Shown here: positions 7,512 through 16,956 of the stretch, piece by piece | Layout of the letters: each line of letters starts with the position of its first letter | Position numbering within the stretch: position 1 is the stretch's first letter | From: Niveispirillum fermenti | Lineage (GTDB): Bacteria; Pseudomonadota; Alphaproteobacteria; Azospirillales; Azospirillaceae | Direction: 5' to 3' | DNA: 64,000 bases | Assembly: GCF_048066175.1 (NCBI RefSeq) | Contig: NZ_JBLTXA010000001.1 | Location: forward strand, 124,001 to 188,000 | Notes under the pieces: generated by a model | Told to the model about the DNA's origin: nothing | The model's input: only the letters and a program-made list of their open reading frames with translations | Database searches by the model: none | Program-made: the position numbers and the translations under genes

Positions 7512-9776
7512 TTAACCGGTGAATTTGTTGTTCTTGGGAAAGCCGGTGGGCGGCAGCTTGCCCTGGCTGCCGCGAAAGGCCACCCAGCCGGACAGTTCCG
7601 GCAGGGTCACGGTGCGGATACGGCCTTCGACTCCGCCCATTTTCCAGGACAGCCCATCAGCCAGACTGAAGCATTTCACATCCGACAGGCTGGCATCCTT
7701 GTATTTCTGCAGCGCCACGCCCTTGCCACGCGCCATGACGGGCAGTTCCTCCAGCTTGAAGACCAGCAGCTTGCGGTTATTGCCGATAACGGCGACCGCA
7801 TCCCCCTCCACCGGGATCACCAGGGCAGCGACCCCGCCATCGGACGGGTTCAAAACCTGCTTGCCGGCCCGCGTCTGGGCCACCACCTCGTCGGCTTCCA
7901 CCTGGAATCCACGGCCGTCGCTGCTGGCCACCAGCAGCCTTTGCCCCGGCACGTGCGGGAACAAGGACACGATCTCGGCCTCGCCCAGATCGGCCATCAG
8001 GCGCACAGGTTCCCCGAAGCCACGGCCACGCGGCAGCTTGTCGGCGCCCAGCGTATAGAATTTGCCATTGCTAGCGAAGACAAGCAGCTTGTCCGTGGTC
8101 TGCACGCGCAGGACAAAACCTTCCTTGTCACCATCCTTGTATTTGGCGTCCGCCGCCTCAGCCGGCGACATATGTCGCGACACGGCGCGTATCCAGCCCT
8201 TTTCGGACAGGAAGACGGTCAGCGGCTCCCGCTCGATCATGGCTTCCACCGGCACGACGATATCGGTCGGGGCCTCCCCCACCTCCGTCCGGCGTTCACC
8301 CAGCGCGGTCGACCGGCCGAACTTCCTGTCCATCTGCTGCACGTCGGTGCGGATGGCCTTCCAGCGCTTGGCCTCATCCTCCAGAAGGTCGGTCAGCTTA
8401 GCCTTCTCGGCCGTCAGCGCGTCATGCTCCTTCCTGATCTCGAACTCTTCCAGCCGGCGCAGGGAGCGCAGCCGCATGTTCAAGATGGCCTCTGCCTGAA
8501 CATCGGACAGGTGGAAGCTGCGCATCAGTTCCTTCTTGGGTTCATCCTCCTCGCGGATGATGCGGATGACCTCGTCCAGGTTCAGATACGCGACCAGATA
8601 GCCGCCCAGCACCTCCAGCCGGTGTTCGATCTCCCCCAGCCGGTGGCGGGACCGGCGGATCAGCACGTCCTGGCGGTGGGCCAGAAAGGCGCGCAGCACC
8701 TCATGCAGGGTCATGACGCGCGGGATGGTGCCGCCATCCAGCACGTTCATGTTCAGACTGAAACGGATTTCCAGGTCCGTGTTGCGGAACAACTGCTCCA
8801 TCATCACGGCGGGATCGACATTCCGGCTCTTGGGCACCAGCACCAGGCGGATATCCTCCGCCGATTCGTCGCGCACATCCTCCAGCAGCGGCAATTTCCG
8901 TTCCGACAGAAGTTCGGCGATCTTCTCCACCAGCCGCGATTTCTGCACCTGATAGGGGATCTCGGTGACGACCACCTGCCAGGTGCCCTGACCCAGCGGC
9001 TCCTTCATCCAGCGGGCCCGCAGGCGGAAGGCGCCACGTCCCGTGCGGTACGCCTCGATGATATTGGCGCGGCTTTCAACCAGGATGCCGCCGGTGGGGA
9101 AATCAGGCCCGCGTATCCAGCTCACCAGCTCTTCCACGCCGACGGGCCGGCGCTTTTCCGGCGGGGGCAGCAACTCGCGCTCGATGATCAGGTTCAGGGC
9201 GCCGCAAATCTCCCCCACATTATGGGGCGGGATGCTGGTGGCCATGCCGACCGCGATGCCGGCCGATCCGTTGGCCAGCAGGTTGGGAAACGCGGCCGGC
9301 AGCACGATGGGCTCGTTCCCGTCGCCGTCATAGGTGGCGCGGAAGTCGGTGGCATCCTCATCCAGGCCCTGCATCAGGGCCTTGGCCACCTCGGTCAGGC
9401 GGGCCTCGGTATATCGCATGGCCGCGGCATTATCGCCGTCGATATTGCCGAAATTGCCCTGCCCTTCCACCAGCGGATAGCGGCTGGCGAAATCCTGTGC
9501 CAACCGGACCAGGGCGTCATAGACGGACTGGTCGCCATGGGGATGGAACTTGCCGATCACATCGCCGACCACGCGGGCCGACTTCTTCGGCATGGTGGAG
9601 GGGTCCAGCTTCAGCTGGCTCATGGCGAACAGGATGCGCCGATGCACCGGCTTCAGCCCGTCGCGCACATCGGGCAGCGAACGGGAGACGATGGTGGACA
9701 GGGCATAGGACAGGTAACGCTCCCCCAGCGCGTCGGCGAGGCGTTTGTCCAGGATTTCATGGGCGGCGTCGGTCAT
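7512..9776 (-). CDS. parC: DNA topoisomerase IV subunit A
   Basis: A 754-residue ParC, the DNA-cleaving subunit of topoisomerase IV, which decatenates daughter chromosomes. The conserved opening, the helix-turn-helix block GKFHPHGDQSVYDALVR and the catalytic tyrosine Tyr122 in AAAMRYTEARL are present. The C-terminal beta-pinwheel is short and ends with the KLPPTGFPKNNKFTG tail, as in alphaproteobacterial ParC rather than GyrA. At the two positions corresponding to E. coli quinolone residues Ser80 and Glu84 this protein has Gln83 and Asp87. It lies 60 nt downstream of recO on the same strand, so a recO-parC transcript is likely. parE is not in the window. Confidence 0.96.
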   Translation of the reverse strand: MTDAAHEILDKRLADALGERYLSYALSTIVSRSLPDVRDGLKPVHRRILFAMSQLKLDPSTMPKKSARVVGDVIGKFHPHGDQSVYDALVRLAQDFASRYPLVEGQGNFGNIDGDNAAAMRYTEARLTEVAKALMQGLDEDATDFRATYDGDGNEPIVLPAAFPNLLANGSAGIAVGMATSIPPHNVGEICGALNLIIERELLPPPEKRRPVGVEELVSWIRGPDFPTGGILVESRANIIEAYRTGRGAFRLRARWMKEPLGQGTWQVVVTEIPYQVQKSRLVEKIAELLSERKLPLLEDVRDESAEDIRLVLVPKSRNVDPAVMMEQLFRNTDLEIRFSLNMNVLDGGTIPRVMTLHEVLRAFLAHRQDVLIRRSRHRLGEIEHRLEVLGGYLVAYLNLDEVIRIIREEDEPKKELMRSFHLSDVQAEAILNMRLRSLRRLEEFEIRKEHDALTAEKAKLTDLLEDEAKRWKAIRTDVQQMDRKFGRSTALGERRTEVGEAPTDIVVPVEAMIEREPLTVFLSEKGWIRAVSRHMSPAEAADAKYKDGDKEGFVLRVQTTDKLLVFASNGKFYTLGADKLPRGRGFGEPVRLMADLGEAEIVSLFPHVPGQRLLVASSDGRGFQVEADEVVAQTRAGKQVLNPSDGGVAALVIPVEGDAVAVIGNNRKLLVFKLEELPVMARGKGVALQKYKDASLSDVKCFSLADGLSWKMGGVEGRIRTVTLPELSGWVAFRGSQGKLPPTGFPKNNKFTG

Positions 9777-9836
9777 GCCCCATCCATACCAGATAGGGTA
9801 GGGGCGTGGGTACTGGCTTCTATCCGTCCTGTCGGC

Positions 9837-10628
9837 TTATTGCGCCGGGCCGGGGGAGATGGCCCCATCCCCATCGGGCGGTATCCCATGCATCCGTCCG
9901 TACCGTTCCACGAAACGGGCACGGGCTGCGGGCAGCTCGGCATGGCGCTGGGCAAACGCGCTACGCGCCAGGAAATGGCCCGTCAGGGCCAGGCCCCGCA
10001 TCACCTCCACCGGCCCGCCATCGGAAAGGCCCAGCAGGAAGGCCGGCAATTCGAACAGCTTGTCCTTGTACGGTTCGGCCGCTGAAAGGGAAACAGCACG
10101 GCCCGTGCGCGGGCTGACATGGCTCAGCCCGTCATTGCCGGCCAGCAGGTCGGCCGCGGTCCGGCCACTGACGGCGCAGCGCGACAGGTCCAGGCCAAAT
10201 CCGATCTCGTCCAGCAGACCGATCTCCCACCGCACATAAATCTCCGCCCAGACATCGGTTTCCATCGCTTCCAGCAAGGCAAGCGTGGCGTCGAACAGGC
10301 CGGGATGCGGTTCCCGGTCGGCCAGCAGCCCATCCAGCAAGCCGCAGGCCGATGCCAGACAGGCGAGTCGCAACGGATCATCCAGCAGCGGGGCGGCATA
10401 GGCACGTTCCAGTTCCAGCGACCAGGTCCCCAACTGGTCTGCCAGCCGGGCCCGCCAGGACACGGCCAGCCGGCTTCCCGGCTCCAGCGACGCACGCATC
10501 CGTGCCGATTGCCCGCCATGCACCAGCCCCGCGTGCCGGCCATGCGCGCGCGTCAGCATCAGCGCCAGGGCGGCGGTTTCCCCATACGGACGTGCGGATA
10601 GCAGGATCGCCTGGTCGTTCCAATCCAT
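9837..10628 (-). CDS. recO: DNA repair protein RecO
   Basis: A 263-residue RecO. With RecR it displaces SSB and loads RecA at gaps. The N-terminal OB-fold opens MDWNDQAILLSARPYGETAAL with the HGGQSARMRASLEPG block; the helical C-terminal part ends in a Pro/Gly tail. The ATG at 10628 was chosen because the OB-fold begins there; an extension to 10727 adds a Cys/Trp-rich stretch that does not resemble the family. Length is typical. It lies upstream of parC on the same strand and diverges from the PAS-GGDEF-EAL gene across about 200 nt. Confidence 0.93.
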   Translation of the reverse strand: MDWNDQAILLSARPYGETAALALMLTRAHGRHAGLVHGGQSARMRASLEPGSRLAVSWRARLADQLGTWSLELERAYAAPLLDDPLRLACLASACGLLDGLLADREPHPGLFDATLALLEAMETDVWAEIYVRWEIGLLDEIGFGLDLSRCAVSGRTAADLLAGNDGLSHVSPRTGRAVSLSAAEPYKDKLFELPAFLLGLSDGGPVEVMRGLALTGHFLARSAFAQRHAELPAARARFVERYGRMHGIPPDGDGAISPGPAQ

Positions 10629-10826
10629 GACCCAAATCCAGAGCAGTTCAGCACAAACCGGAATCATTCGGGAAAACCACGCCCCCGCCCCCGGATCCGG
10701 GACCGCAATGGTACAGCAAGGCTCCATGTCTGCGAAAGTTCAGATGAACATAAATAACGGGCGGCAGCGAAGGGGCATGGCCCCACCCGGTGAAAGTGGT
10801 ATAGAGTTTCCCCGCTCACCTTTCAC

Positions 10827-13343
10827 TTGTCCACCGGCCCTGCCTTGCCCGACATTCTGCCCGACGATCTTCTGGCCCGGCGATACATGCTGGCCGGTCT
10901 TTCCAGCGGTGAGGCCGTCTGGGACTGGGATATCGCCGCCGACCGCCTGTTCCTGTCGCCGGGCTTCCGCGATCATCTGGGGCTGGATCCCGCGGCAGAA
11001 ACGACGGGCGGTGAAGGCAGTCCGCACGACTGGTTCGACCGCGTGCATCCGGAAGATCTGCAATGGCTGGAAGCCACACTGCGGCCCCTGCAGGATGAAC
11101 CGGAACGGCGTTTCCTGATCGAACACCGGGTCCGCAACCGGCGGGGCGACTGGACCTGGCTGACGGTGCGCGGTGCTGCCATCGGTGATGGCAGCGGCGC
11201 GGTGGTCCGCCTGATCGGCACGGCCAGCGACATCACCCAGCGCAAGGAGGCCGAGGAAAGGCTGCGTATCAGCGAGGAGCGGCTGGCCCTGGCGGCGGCG
11301 GCGACCAATGACGGGCTTTACGACTGGGACCTGCGCACCGACCGCATCTATTACGCGCCCCGCTGGTGGGCATTGTTAGGGCTGGACCCGCAGAGCGACG
11401 GGCCGGAAGAATGGCTGTCGCGCGTGCATCCGGAAGATCTGATCTGGCTGCAGGCCACGCTGGACGCGCAGATGTCGGCGGGCGGCAAACCATTCCAGAT
11501 CGAATACCGCATCCAGCACAGCCGGGGCGCCTGGCGCTGGATGCTCTGCCGCGGCATCGCGGTGATGGATGTGCAGGGCGAGCCGGCCCGTCTTGTCGGC
11601 TCCCAGTCCGACATTACCGACCGCAAGGTGGCGGAGGAACAGCTGCGCATCAGCGAGGAACGCTATGCGCTAGCGGCCCAGGGTGCCAATGACGGCTTGT
11701 GGGACTGGCGTATTCCGGAGGGGGAGGTTTATTATTCCCCGCGCTGGTCGGACATGCTGGGCCTGCCGGGTGGGGAATGGGTCGGTACGATCGAGGATTG
11801 GTTCGCCCTGGTCCATGCCAGCGACCTGCCGGGGCTGCGCGCGGCCTTTCAACTGCACCTGTCGGGCGGCATCGACCATCTGGAGCATGAGGTCAGGGTC
11901 CGCCACGATAGCGGGGCGGAACTGTGGGTGCTGATCCGCGGTGTGGCAATCCGGGATCCGCTGGGCGATGCCATGCGCATGGCCGGTTCGATGACCGATA
12001 TCACCGCGCGCAAGCGGGCAGAGCAACAGATCCTGTTCGATGCCTTCCATGACGGTCTGACCGGGCTGCCTAACCGGTCGCTGCTGATGGACCGTATCAA
12101 CCAGACCATCGACCGCCGTCGCCGGCCCGATGATCCGCCTTGTGCCGTCATCCTGTTCGACCTGGACCATTTCAAGACCGTCAACGACAGTCTGGGCCCC
12201 AATTTCGGGGATGATGTGCTGCGCACCCTGGCCAAGAGGCTGGAGGCCCAGCGCCGGGCCGGCGACACGATCGCACGCATATCAGCCGACGAGTTCGGCG
12301 TGCTGATGGATGGGGTCGTGGATGCCAAGGCCGCCATGACCGCCGCGCTGCGTCTGGCAGCAACCATCGCCGAACCCATCCGGCTGCCCGGCGGGCAGGA
12401 ACTGGTGCTGACGGCATCAGGCGGGATTTCAATGTCGCACACGGGCTATGCCCAGGCCGCCGACATGGTGCGCGACGCCAGCCTGGCCATGTTCCGGGCC
12501 AAGGGGGCGGGGCGCAACCGGGTAGAGGTGTTCGACGATGCGCTGCGGGCCCGCGCCATGTCGCGCCTGCGCACGGAGGCGGACCTGCGCCTTGCGGCCG
12601 ACCGGCATCAGTTGACCCTGTTCTATCAGCCCATCGTCCGCCTGTCCGACCAGTCCATTGCCGGGTTCGAAGCGCTGATCCGCTGGATGCATCCCGAGCG
12701 CGGCATGATCTCCCCCGCCGATTTCGTGCCACTGGCCGAAGATACGGGCTTGATCCTGCAGATCGGGCGCTGGGCCATGCAGGAGGCGGCCGAACAACTG
12801 GCCCGCTGGCAGAAGGATTATGGCAGTGGCCTGTTCATGAGCGTCAATGTGTCGGGCCGGCAGATGCTGGACGACCAGATGGTCGACAGCGTCCGTCAGG
12901 TCCTGGCCGACAGCGGCATCCCGCCGGAAACCCTGAAGCTGGAGATCACCGAAAGCCTCCTGATGGACGATCCGGCCCGCGCGGTCGTCATGATGCAGCA
13001 AATCCGCGATCTGGGCGTCAGCCTGTCGCTGGATGATTTCGGCACCGGCTATTCCAGCCTGTCCTATCTGCATCGCTACCCGGTCAATTCACTGAAGATC
13101 GACCGGGCCTTCGTCAGCGGGGCCGGCAGCGGCGACCGGCGGGAGGAGATACCCCGCATCATCCTGCTGCTGGCCAAGAGCCTGGATCTCGACGTGGTGG
13201 CCGAAGGGATCGAGAATCCGGAACAGGCGGGTTTCCTGCGGTCGCTGGAATGCCGGTACGGCCAGGGTTTCTACTTTTCCCGCCCCGCCCCCGCCGCAGA
13301 AATCGAACGCCTGCTGGTCCTGCCCTGCCTGCCGGCTTCCTGA
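10827..13343 (+). CDS. PAS-PAS-PAS-GGDEF-EAL cyclic-di-GMP phosphodiesterase (predicted)
   Basis: 838 residues with no membrane segment. Three PAS/PAC repeats come first (about 20-140, 150-270, 275-400), each with a WDWD/WDLR-type opening and ending near DITxRK. The GGDEF domain follows at 405-565. Its signature is degenerate: SADEF at 486-490, with an RxxD product-binding (I-site) motif R477-D480 exactly five residues earlier. The EAL domain (575-830) keeps E615-A616-L617, the SVNVS Asn, EITES, the DDFGTG aspartates, the LKIDR Lys, VAEGIE and GQGFYFSRP. It is therefore expected to hydrolyse c-di-GMP and not to make it. The start is uncertain: TTG 10827, TTG 10845 or ATG 10887 are possible and none has a strong ribosome site. 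Confidence 0.9.
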   Translation: MSTGPALPDILPDDLLARRYMLAGLSSGEAVWDWDIAADRLFLSPGFRDHLGLDPAAETTGGEGSPHDWFDRVHPEDLQWLEATLRPLQDEPERRFLIEHRVRNRRGDWTWLTVRGAAIGDGSGAVVRLIGTASDITQRKEAEERLRISEERLALAAAATNDGLYDWDLRTDRIYYAPRWWALLGLDPQSDGPEEWLSRVHPEDLIWLQATLDAQMSAGGKPFQIEYRIQHSRGAWRWMLCRGIAVMDVQGEPARLVGSQSDITDRKVAEEQLRISEERYALAAQGANDGLWDWRIPEGEVYYSPRWSDMLGLPGGEWVGTIEDWFALVHASDLPGLRAAFQLHLSGGIDHLEHEVRVRHDSGAELWVLIRGVAIRDPLGDAMRMAGSMTDITARKRAEQQILFDAFHDGLTGLPNRSLLMDRINQTIDRRRRPDDPPCAVILFDLDHFKTVNDSLGPNFGDDVLRTLAKRLEAQRRAGDTIARISADEFGVLMDGVVDAKAAMTAALRLAATIAEPIRLPGGQELVLTASGGISMSHTGYAQAADMVRDASLAMFRAKGAGRNRVEVFDDALRARAMSRLRTEADLRLAADRHQLTLFYQPIVRLSDQSIAGFEALIRWMHPERGMISPADFVPLAEDTGLILQIGRWAMQEAAEQLARWQKDYGSGLFMSVNVSGRQMLDDQMVDSVRQVLADSGIPPETLKLEITESLLMDDPARAVVMMQQIRDLGVSLSLDDFGTGYSSLSYLHRYPVNSLKIDRAFVSGAGSGDRREEIPRIILLLAKSLDLDVVAEGIENPEQAGFLRSLECRYGQGFYFSRPAPAAEIERLLVLPCLPAS

Positions 13344-13377
13344 CACCGTCCGCGCGGCAGCATCCCGTCGGCCCTCA

Positions 13378-15489
13378 TCATCCCTGCGCGCTGCGGGCCA
13401 GGATGTCGGCCAGCCTTTCGCGCAGCGCGCGCATCTCCGTCGTCACCTCTGTCGCCCGTTCCCCCAGTTCATGGGCCAGTGTCCTTGTTTCACTGGCATC
13501 GGCGGCGACGGTGCGGATACGGTCGAAGACCTCCACCGTACCGCCCGCAGCACTGGCGGCACTGGCACTGATGCTCTCCGTGGCGCTGCCTTGCTCGGTC
13601 ACCGCGGCGCTGATCGTGCCGGCGATCTCGTCGATGCGGGCGATGACGGCGTGCAACTGGTGGATATCGCCGATCACGCGCTCGGTCGCCCGCTGAACGG
13701 CCGTGATCTGCGAGGTGATCTCCTCCGTCGCCTGGCCCGTCTGGTTGGACAGGTTCTTCACCTCGGCCGCAACGATGGCAAAGCCCCGCCCCGCTTCGCC
13801 GGCGCGGGCCGCCTCGATCGTGGCGTTCAGCGCCAGCAGGTTCGTCTGGCCGGAAATATCACCGATCAGTTGCGCGGCCCGGCCGATATTCTGGGCGGCG
13901 TCGGCAAGCTGGTTCACCATGGCGCGGGTCTGCCCGCCCCGCTGCACCGCGTCATGGACCATGTCGGCGACCTCCGTCACCTGCCGCCCGATCTCGCGCG
14001 AAGCGGTGGCAAGCTGCTCGGTGGCGGCGGCGACCGTCTGGACATTGCTGGTCGCCTCCTGCGCGGCACCGGCCACACCGTCGGACTGCTCGCCGGTGCG
14101 GGTGGCGGCGCCGGTCATGCGGTCGGCCATGGCGGCGATGCCCGCTGCCTGCTGCAGCACGGCCTCCACCCGGCGGGTCATCTCCTGTTCCAGGGCTTCG
14201 GCCAGGCTGCCCAGCCGGTCGGCCATCTCCTGCTTGTGCAGACGCTCCCGCTCCCGGTCTTCCGCTTTAAGGCGGTCCATTTCCTCCGCATTCACACGGA
14301 AAACGTCGATGGCGCGCGCCATGTCGCCGATTTCGTCATGGCGCGCCGTGCCGGGGATGAAGCTCAGCCTCTCGCCGCGCGCCAGCCCTTCCATGGCCTG
14401 CTCGATCCGGGCCAGCGGCCGGGTGATGGACCGCACCAGCAGCAGCGACAGGCCACAGAACAGGGCCACCAGAATCCCGCCAATCGCCATGGTCAGGCGC
14501 TGTGTTTGCGTGCGGATCGCGGTTTCAGCGCGCCGCGCCTCCGTCAGCCCGGCGCGGGTATAGGTGAAAAGCCCGTCGATCAGGGGAGCGGTCTCGGCGA
14601 ACACGCCGGTAAATTCCCTGATGGCATCGGCCTGACGCCCCGTGGCCTCGGCCAGGGCGACCATGTCCTGCCGGTACTGGCGCGACAGGGTGTCGATCGT
14701 GTCCTTCGTCTCCTGATCAAACTGGGTCTCAGGCACGAAGAATGAAAATTCATTGTAGGCCTTGCGATGCTGGCCCAGATACCGTTCCTCCCCCGTCAGA
14801 AGGAAGGATTTCTCGGCGTTGCGCATTTCGGCCATGCCGATGAACAGGGAAGCCGCCATGGTCGCCGGCCATTTCTTCAACTCCCCCTCCGCCGCCGCCA
14901 CGGACCGGACCATCTGCCCGCGCAGCCCGTCCTCGTCGGTGAAGCCCACGGCGCGGGTGGCCTCGTCCACCTTGGCGAAGGCATCGCCCAACAGGCCCAG
15001 CTTGGCGGTCAGCGTTGCGATCGTGTCGGCCTGATCGGCCGCGGCTGCGTGCGCCGTCAGGTCGGCCACGGCCGTCTCCACCTCCCCCAAGGTGGACAGA
15101 AACGCCACCCCCGCGGCGGGATCACGCTCCCGCAGGAAACGGGTGGCGTGAAGCTGCAAGGCCGTGGTGCGGCGGTTCAGGTCGGCCGCCGTTTCCGCGA
15201 AGCCCGACAGGGCCGTCATGCGGCCCGTCGCCTCTTCCCGTCTTGCATCGCCCAACAGGAACAAGCCCGCCGTCATCAGGACGGTCAGCAGGGCGGCTCC
15301 CACCAGGAAGCCGATGCGGGTGGAAATGGAAAGCCGGGCAAGCCAGCCGCCCTCCCCCGTCAGCCCATCGGCACCCACGCCGATGCGGGCAAGCCATGCC
15401 TGCCCGAACCAGCCGGATCGCGCCCCGCCATCGGATGGCATCTCGTGCGAGGCCTGGGCGCGGTCGTTTGTCAGCGTCAGTTCCGTCAT
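13378..15489 (-). CDS. methyl-accepting chemotaxis protein
   Basis: 703 residues. After a polar N-terminus of about 55 residues, TM1 (GFLVGAALLTVLMTAGLFLL) leads to a long helical periplasmic sensor of about 250 residues with the NAEKSFLLTGEERYL motif seen in helical bimodular (HBM) sensors. TM2 (GGILVALFCGLSLLLV), a HAMP domain and the full signalling hairpin follow, with the kinase-contact tip QTNLLALNATIEAARAGEAGRGF. No CheR/CheB tether pentapeptide is seen at the C-terminus. ATG 15489 was chosen over 15498, but the ribosome sites are both weak. A near-perfect inverted repeat (TGTTGGGGTTT at 15504-15514 against 15545-15556) lies just upstream. The ligand is unknown. Confidence 0.92.
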   Translation of the reverse strand: MTELTLTNDRAQASHEMPSDGGARSGWFGQAWLARIGVGADGLTGEGGWLARLSISTRIGFLVGAALLTVLMTAGLFLLGDARREEATGRMTALSGFAETAADLNRRTTALQLHATRFLRERDPAAGVAFLSTLGEVETAVADLTAHAAAADQADTIATLTAKLGLLGDAFAKVDEATRAVGFTDEDGLRGQMVRSVAAAEGELKKWPATMAASLFIGMAEMRNAEKSFLLTGEERYLGQHRKAYNEFSFFVPETQFDQETKDTIDTLSRQYRQDMVALAEATGRQADAIREFTGVFAETAPLIDGLFTYTRAGLTEARRAETAIRTQTQRLTMAIGGILVALFCGLSLLLVRSITRPLARIEQAMEGLARGERLSFIPGTARHDEIGDMARAIDVFRVNAEEMDRLKAEDRERERLHKQEMADRLGSLAEALEQEMTRRVEAVLQQAAGIAAMADRMTGAATRTGEQSDGVAGAAQEATSNVQTVAAATEQLATASREIGRQVTEVADMVHDAVQRGGQTRAMVNQLADAAQNIGRAAQLIGDISGQTNLLALNATIEAARAGEAGRGFAIVAAEVKNLSNQTGQATEEITSQITAVQRATERVIGDIHQLHAVIARIDEIAGTISAAVTEQGSATESISASAASAAGGTVEVFDRIRTVAADASETRTLAHELGERATEVTTEMRALRERLADILARSAQG

Positions 15490-15732
15490 GCGGCACATCC
15501 GGATGTTGGGGTTTGTCTAAAATTGTCGACAGTCCAGAGACCCGAAACCCCCAACAGACCCCGGCTGCCGCCGAGTACCTTGGGGGTATGCCGAATGACT
15601 TAAGGAACGATTGGTAAAGGCTTTGTCGCAGTTCGATGAAGTTTGCGTGACAGTGGCCGTTCCAGGGCCGCCGCCAACCCCGTCCGATGGGACCGGCGCC
15701 GGTGATATTTGTAAGCGGGCGGGGGGCTTGCT

Positions 15733-16425
15733 ATGCTCGCCGACGAATTCCGCAACGAAACATCGGGGATCATGGGGATACTCACACCGGACCTTCTGAT
15801 CCGCGCCTATGCCGGCGGGGTGTTCCCCATGGCCGAAAGCGCGTATGCGGACGACCTTCTCTGGTTCGATCCGCCGTTCCGCGGGGTGCTGCCGCTGGAT
15901 GGGTTCCATGTGCCGCGCCGGCTGCGCAAGACGATCCGGCATTTCCCCTTCGATGTGCGCGTGGACAGTGATTTCCGGGCCACCATGCGCCATTGCGCCG
16001 AACCGGCACCCGACCGGCCGCAGACCTGGATCAATACCGATATCCTGGAGGCCTACTGCCAGCTTCACGCCATGGGCCATGCCCACAGCGTGGAATGCTG
16101 GCAGGACGGAACCATGGTCGGGGGGCTGTATGGCGTTTCCCTGGGGGGTGCCTTTTTTGGGGAGAGCATGTTTTCCCGTGCCACCGACGCCAGCAAGGTG
16201 GCGCTGGTGCATCTGGTGGCGCGGCTGTCGGCCGGCGGCTTCCTGCTGCTGGATACGCAGTTCCTGACCGGGCACCTGTCGCAATTCGGCGCACGGGAAA
16301 TACCCCGGCACCGTTATCGCGCGCAACTATCCAAGGCTTTGGCCCGGAACGCCGAATTTCACTGTCTGGAGGATGAGCGGGCGCTGGTCGGCACCTTCTT
16401 GCAATCCTTGACCCAGACGTCATAG
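15733..16425 (+). CDS. aat: leucyl/phenylalanyl-tRNA--protein transferase
   Basis: 230 residues. The enzyme adds Leu or Phe from charged tRNA to proteins with N-terminal Lys or Arg, marking them for ClpS/ClpAP (N-degron pathway). Family blocks seen are LTPDLLIRAYAGGVFPMAES, WFDPPFRGVLPLDGFHVPRRL, TWINTDILEAYCQLHAMGHAHSVE and GVSLGGAFFGESMFSR. Met1 at 15733 follows a GGGGGG run; Met14 (15772) is an alternative that sits closer to the usual family start. The last 67 nt overlap the 3' end of the minus-strand DUF2155 gene, an unusually deep convergent overlap. Confidence 0.95.
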   Translation: MLADEFRNETSGIMGILTPDLLIRAYAGGVFPMAESAYADDLLWFDPPFRGVLPLDGFHVPRRLRKTIRHFPFDVRVDSDFRATMRHCAEPAPDRPQTWINTDILEAYCQLHAMGHAHSVECWQDGTMVGGLYGVSLGGAFFGESMFSRATDASKVALVHLVARLSAGGFLLLDTQFLTGHLSQFGAREIPRHRYRAQLSKALARNAEFHCLEDERALVGTFLQSLTQTS

Positions 16426-16877
16426 ACCGGGTGTTCCATCGCCGACAGGGCCGGGCTGGATGCGAACATCCAGCCATTGAACACGGCCACCTCACCCCCG
16501 TCCGGCCGCTGCTCCTGCACATTCAGGAAAGCCGCCGATTCCGGGGGATCGATGGGGGGTGCCTTGCGGCAGGCCTCGACCCGGATGGACAATTGGCCGA
16601 ACCGCACCACCTCACCCACCTTGGCTTCGAAGGTGGAGGTGCGGGCCGTCACCTTGTCCAGCCCCTGCAGCAATGCGACCGGCATGGGATCAAAACTGCG
16701 CTCCGGCGGTGGCGGGGGCGCGGGGCGCTGTACGGCACCCGGCAGGGAAGACGCCTGTCCCTCGTCCAGCGCCGGCTCCCCGGCAGGTACCTGTTCCTGC
16801 GCGCGAACCGCGGGCACAATTGCCAGCAGCATCAGACACAGCGACGAAAGACGGAAACGGGTCTGGATGGGTTTCAC
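16359..16877 (-). CDS. DUF2155 periplasmic protein
   Basis: 172 residues. Recognised by the DUF2155 core: KVTARTSTFEAKVGEVVRFGQL, VEACRKAPPIDPPESAAFL and FNGWMFASSPALSAMEHPVYDVW, with two conserved cysteines. It is confined mainly to Alphaproteobacteria and its molecular role is unknown. The GTG at 16877 was chosen because it gives a proper signal peptide (MKPIQTRFRLSSLCLMLLAI, cleavage after VRA); the open frame extends to 17024, which would run into mlaD. A Pro-rich linker separates the signal from the domain. It lies downstream of mlaD and its 3' end overlaps aat by 67 nt. The gene neighbourhood suggests an envelope role. Confidence 0.85.
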   Translation of the reverse strand: MKPIQTRFRLSSLCLMLLAIVPAVRAQEQVPAGEPALDEGQASSLPGAVQRPAPPPPPERSFDPMPVALLQGLDKVTARTSTFEAKVGEVVRFGQLSIRVEACRKAPPIDPPESAAFLNVQEQRPDGGEVAVFNGWMFASSPALSAMEHPVYDVWVKDCKKVPTSARSSSRQ

Positions 16878-16956
16878 GGGAGGGCATCCACTGGCCGACA
16901 GGGCGTCCTTGAGAGAAAAGCGGCCATTTCGGGCGGTTTCAAGGCCGCCCGCGAAA

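Noticed and set aside
7941..10085. Very long plus-strand open frame opposite parC/recO (714 codons)
   Set aside because: A GC-rich antisense shadow: it lies fully on the other strand of two well-recognised genes, and its translation is His/Gln/Gly-rich without family character. Similar shadows oppose topA, the RND operon, recJ and phaC.
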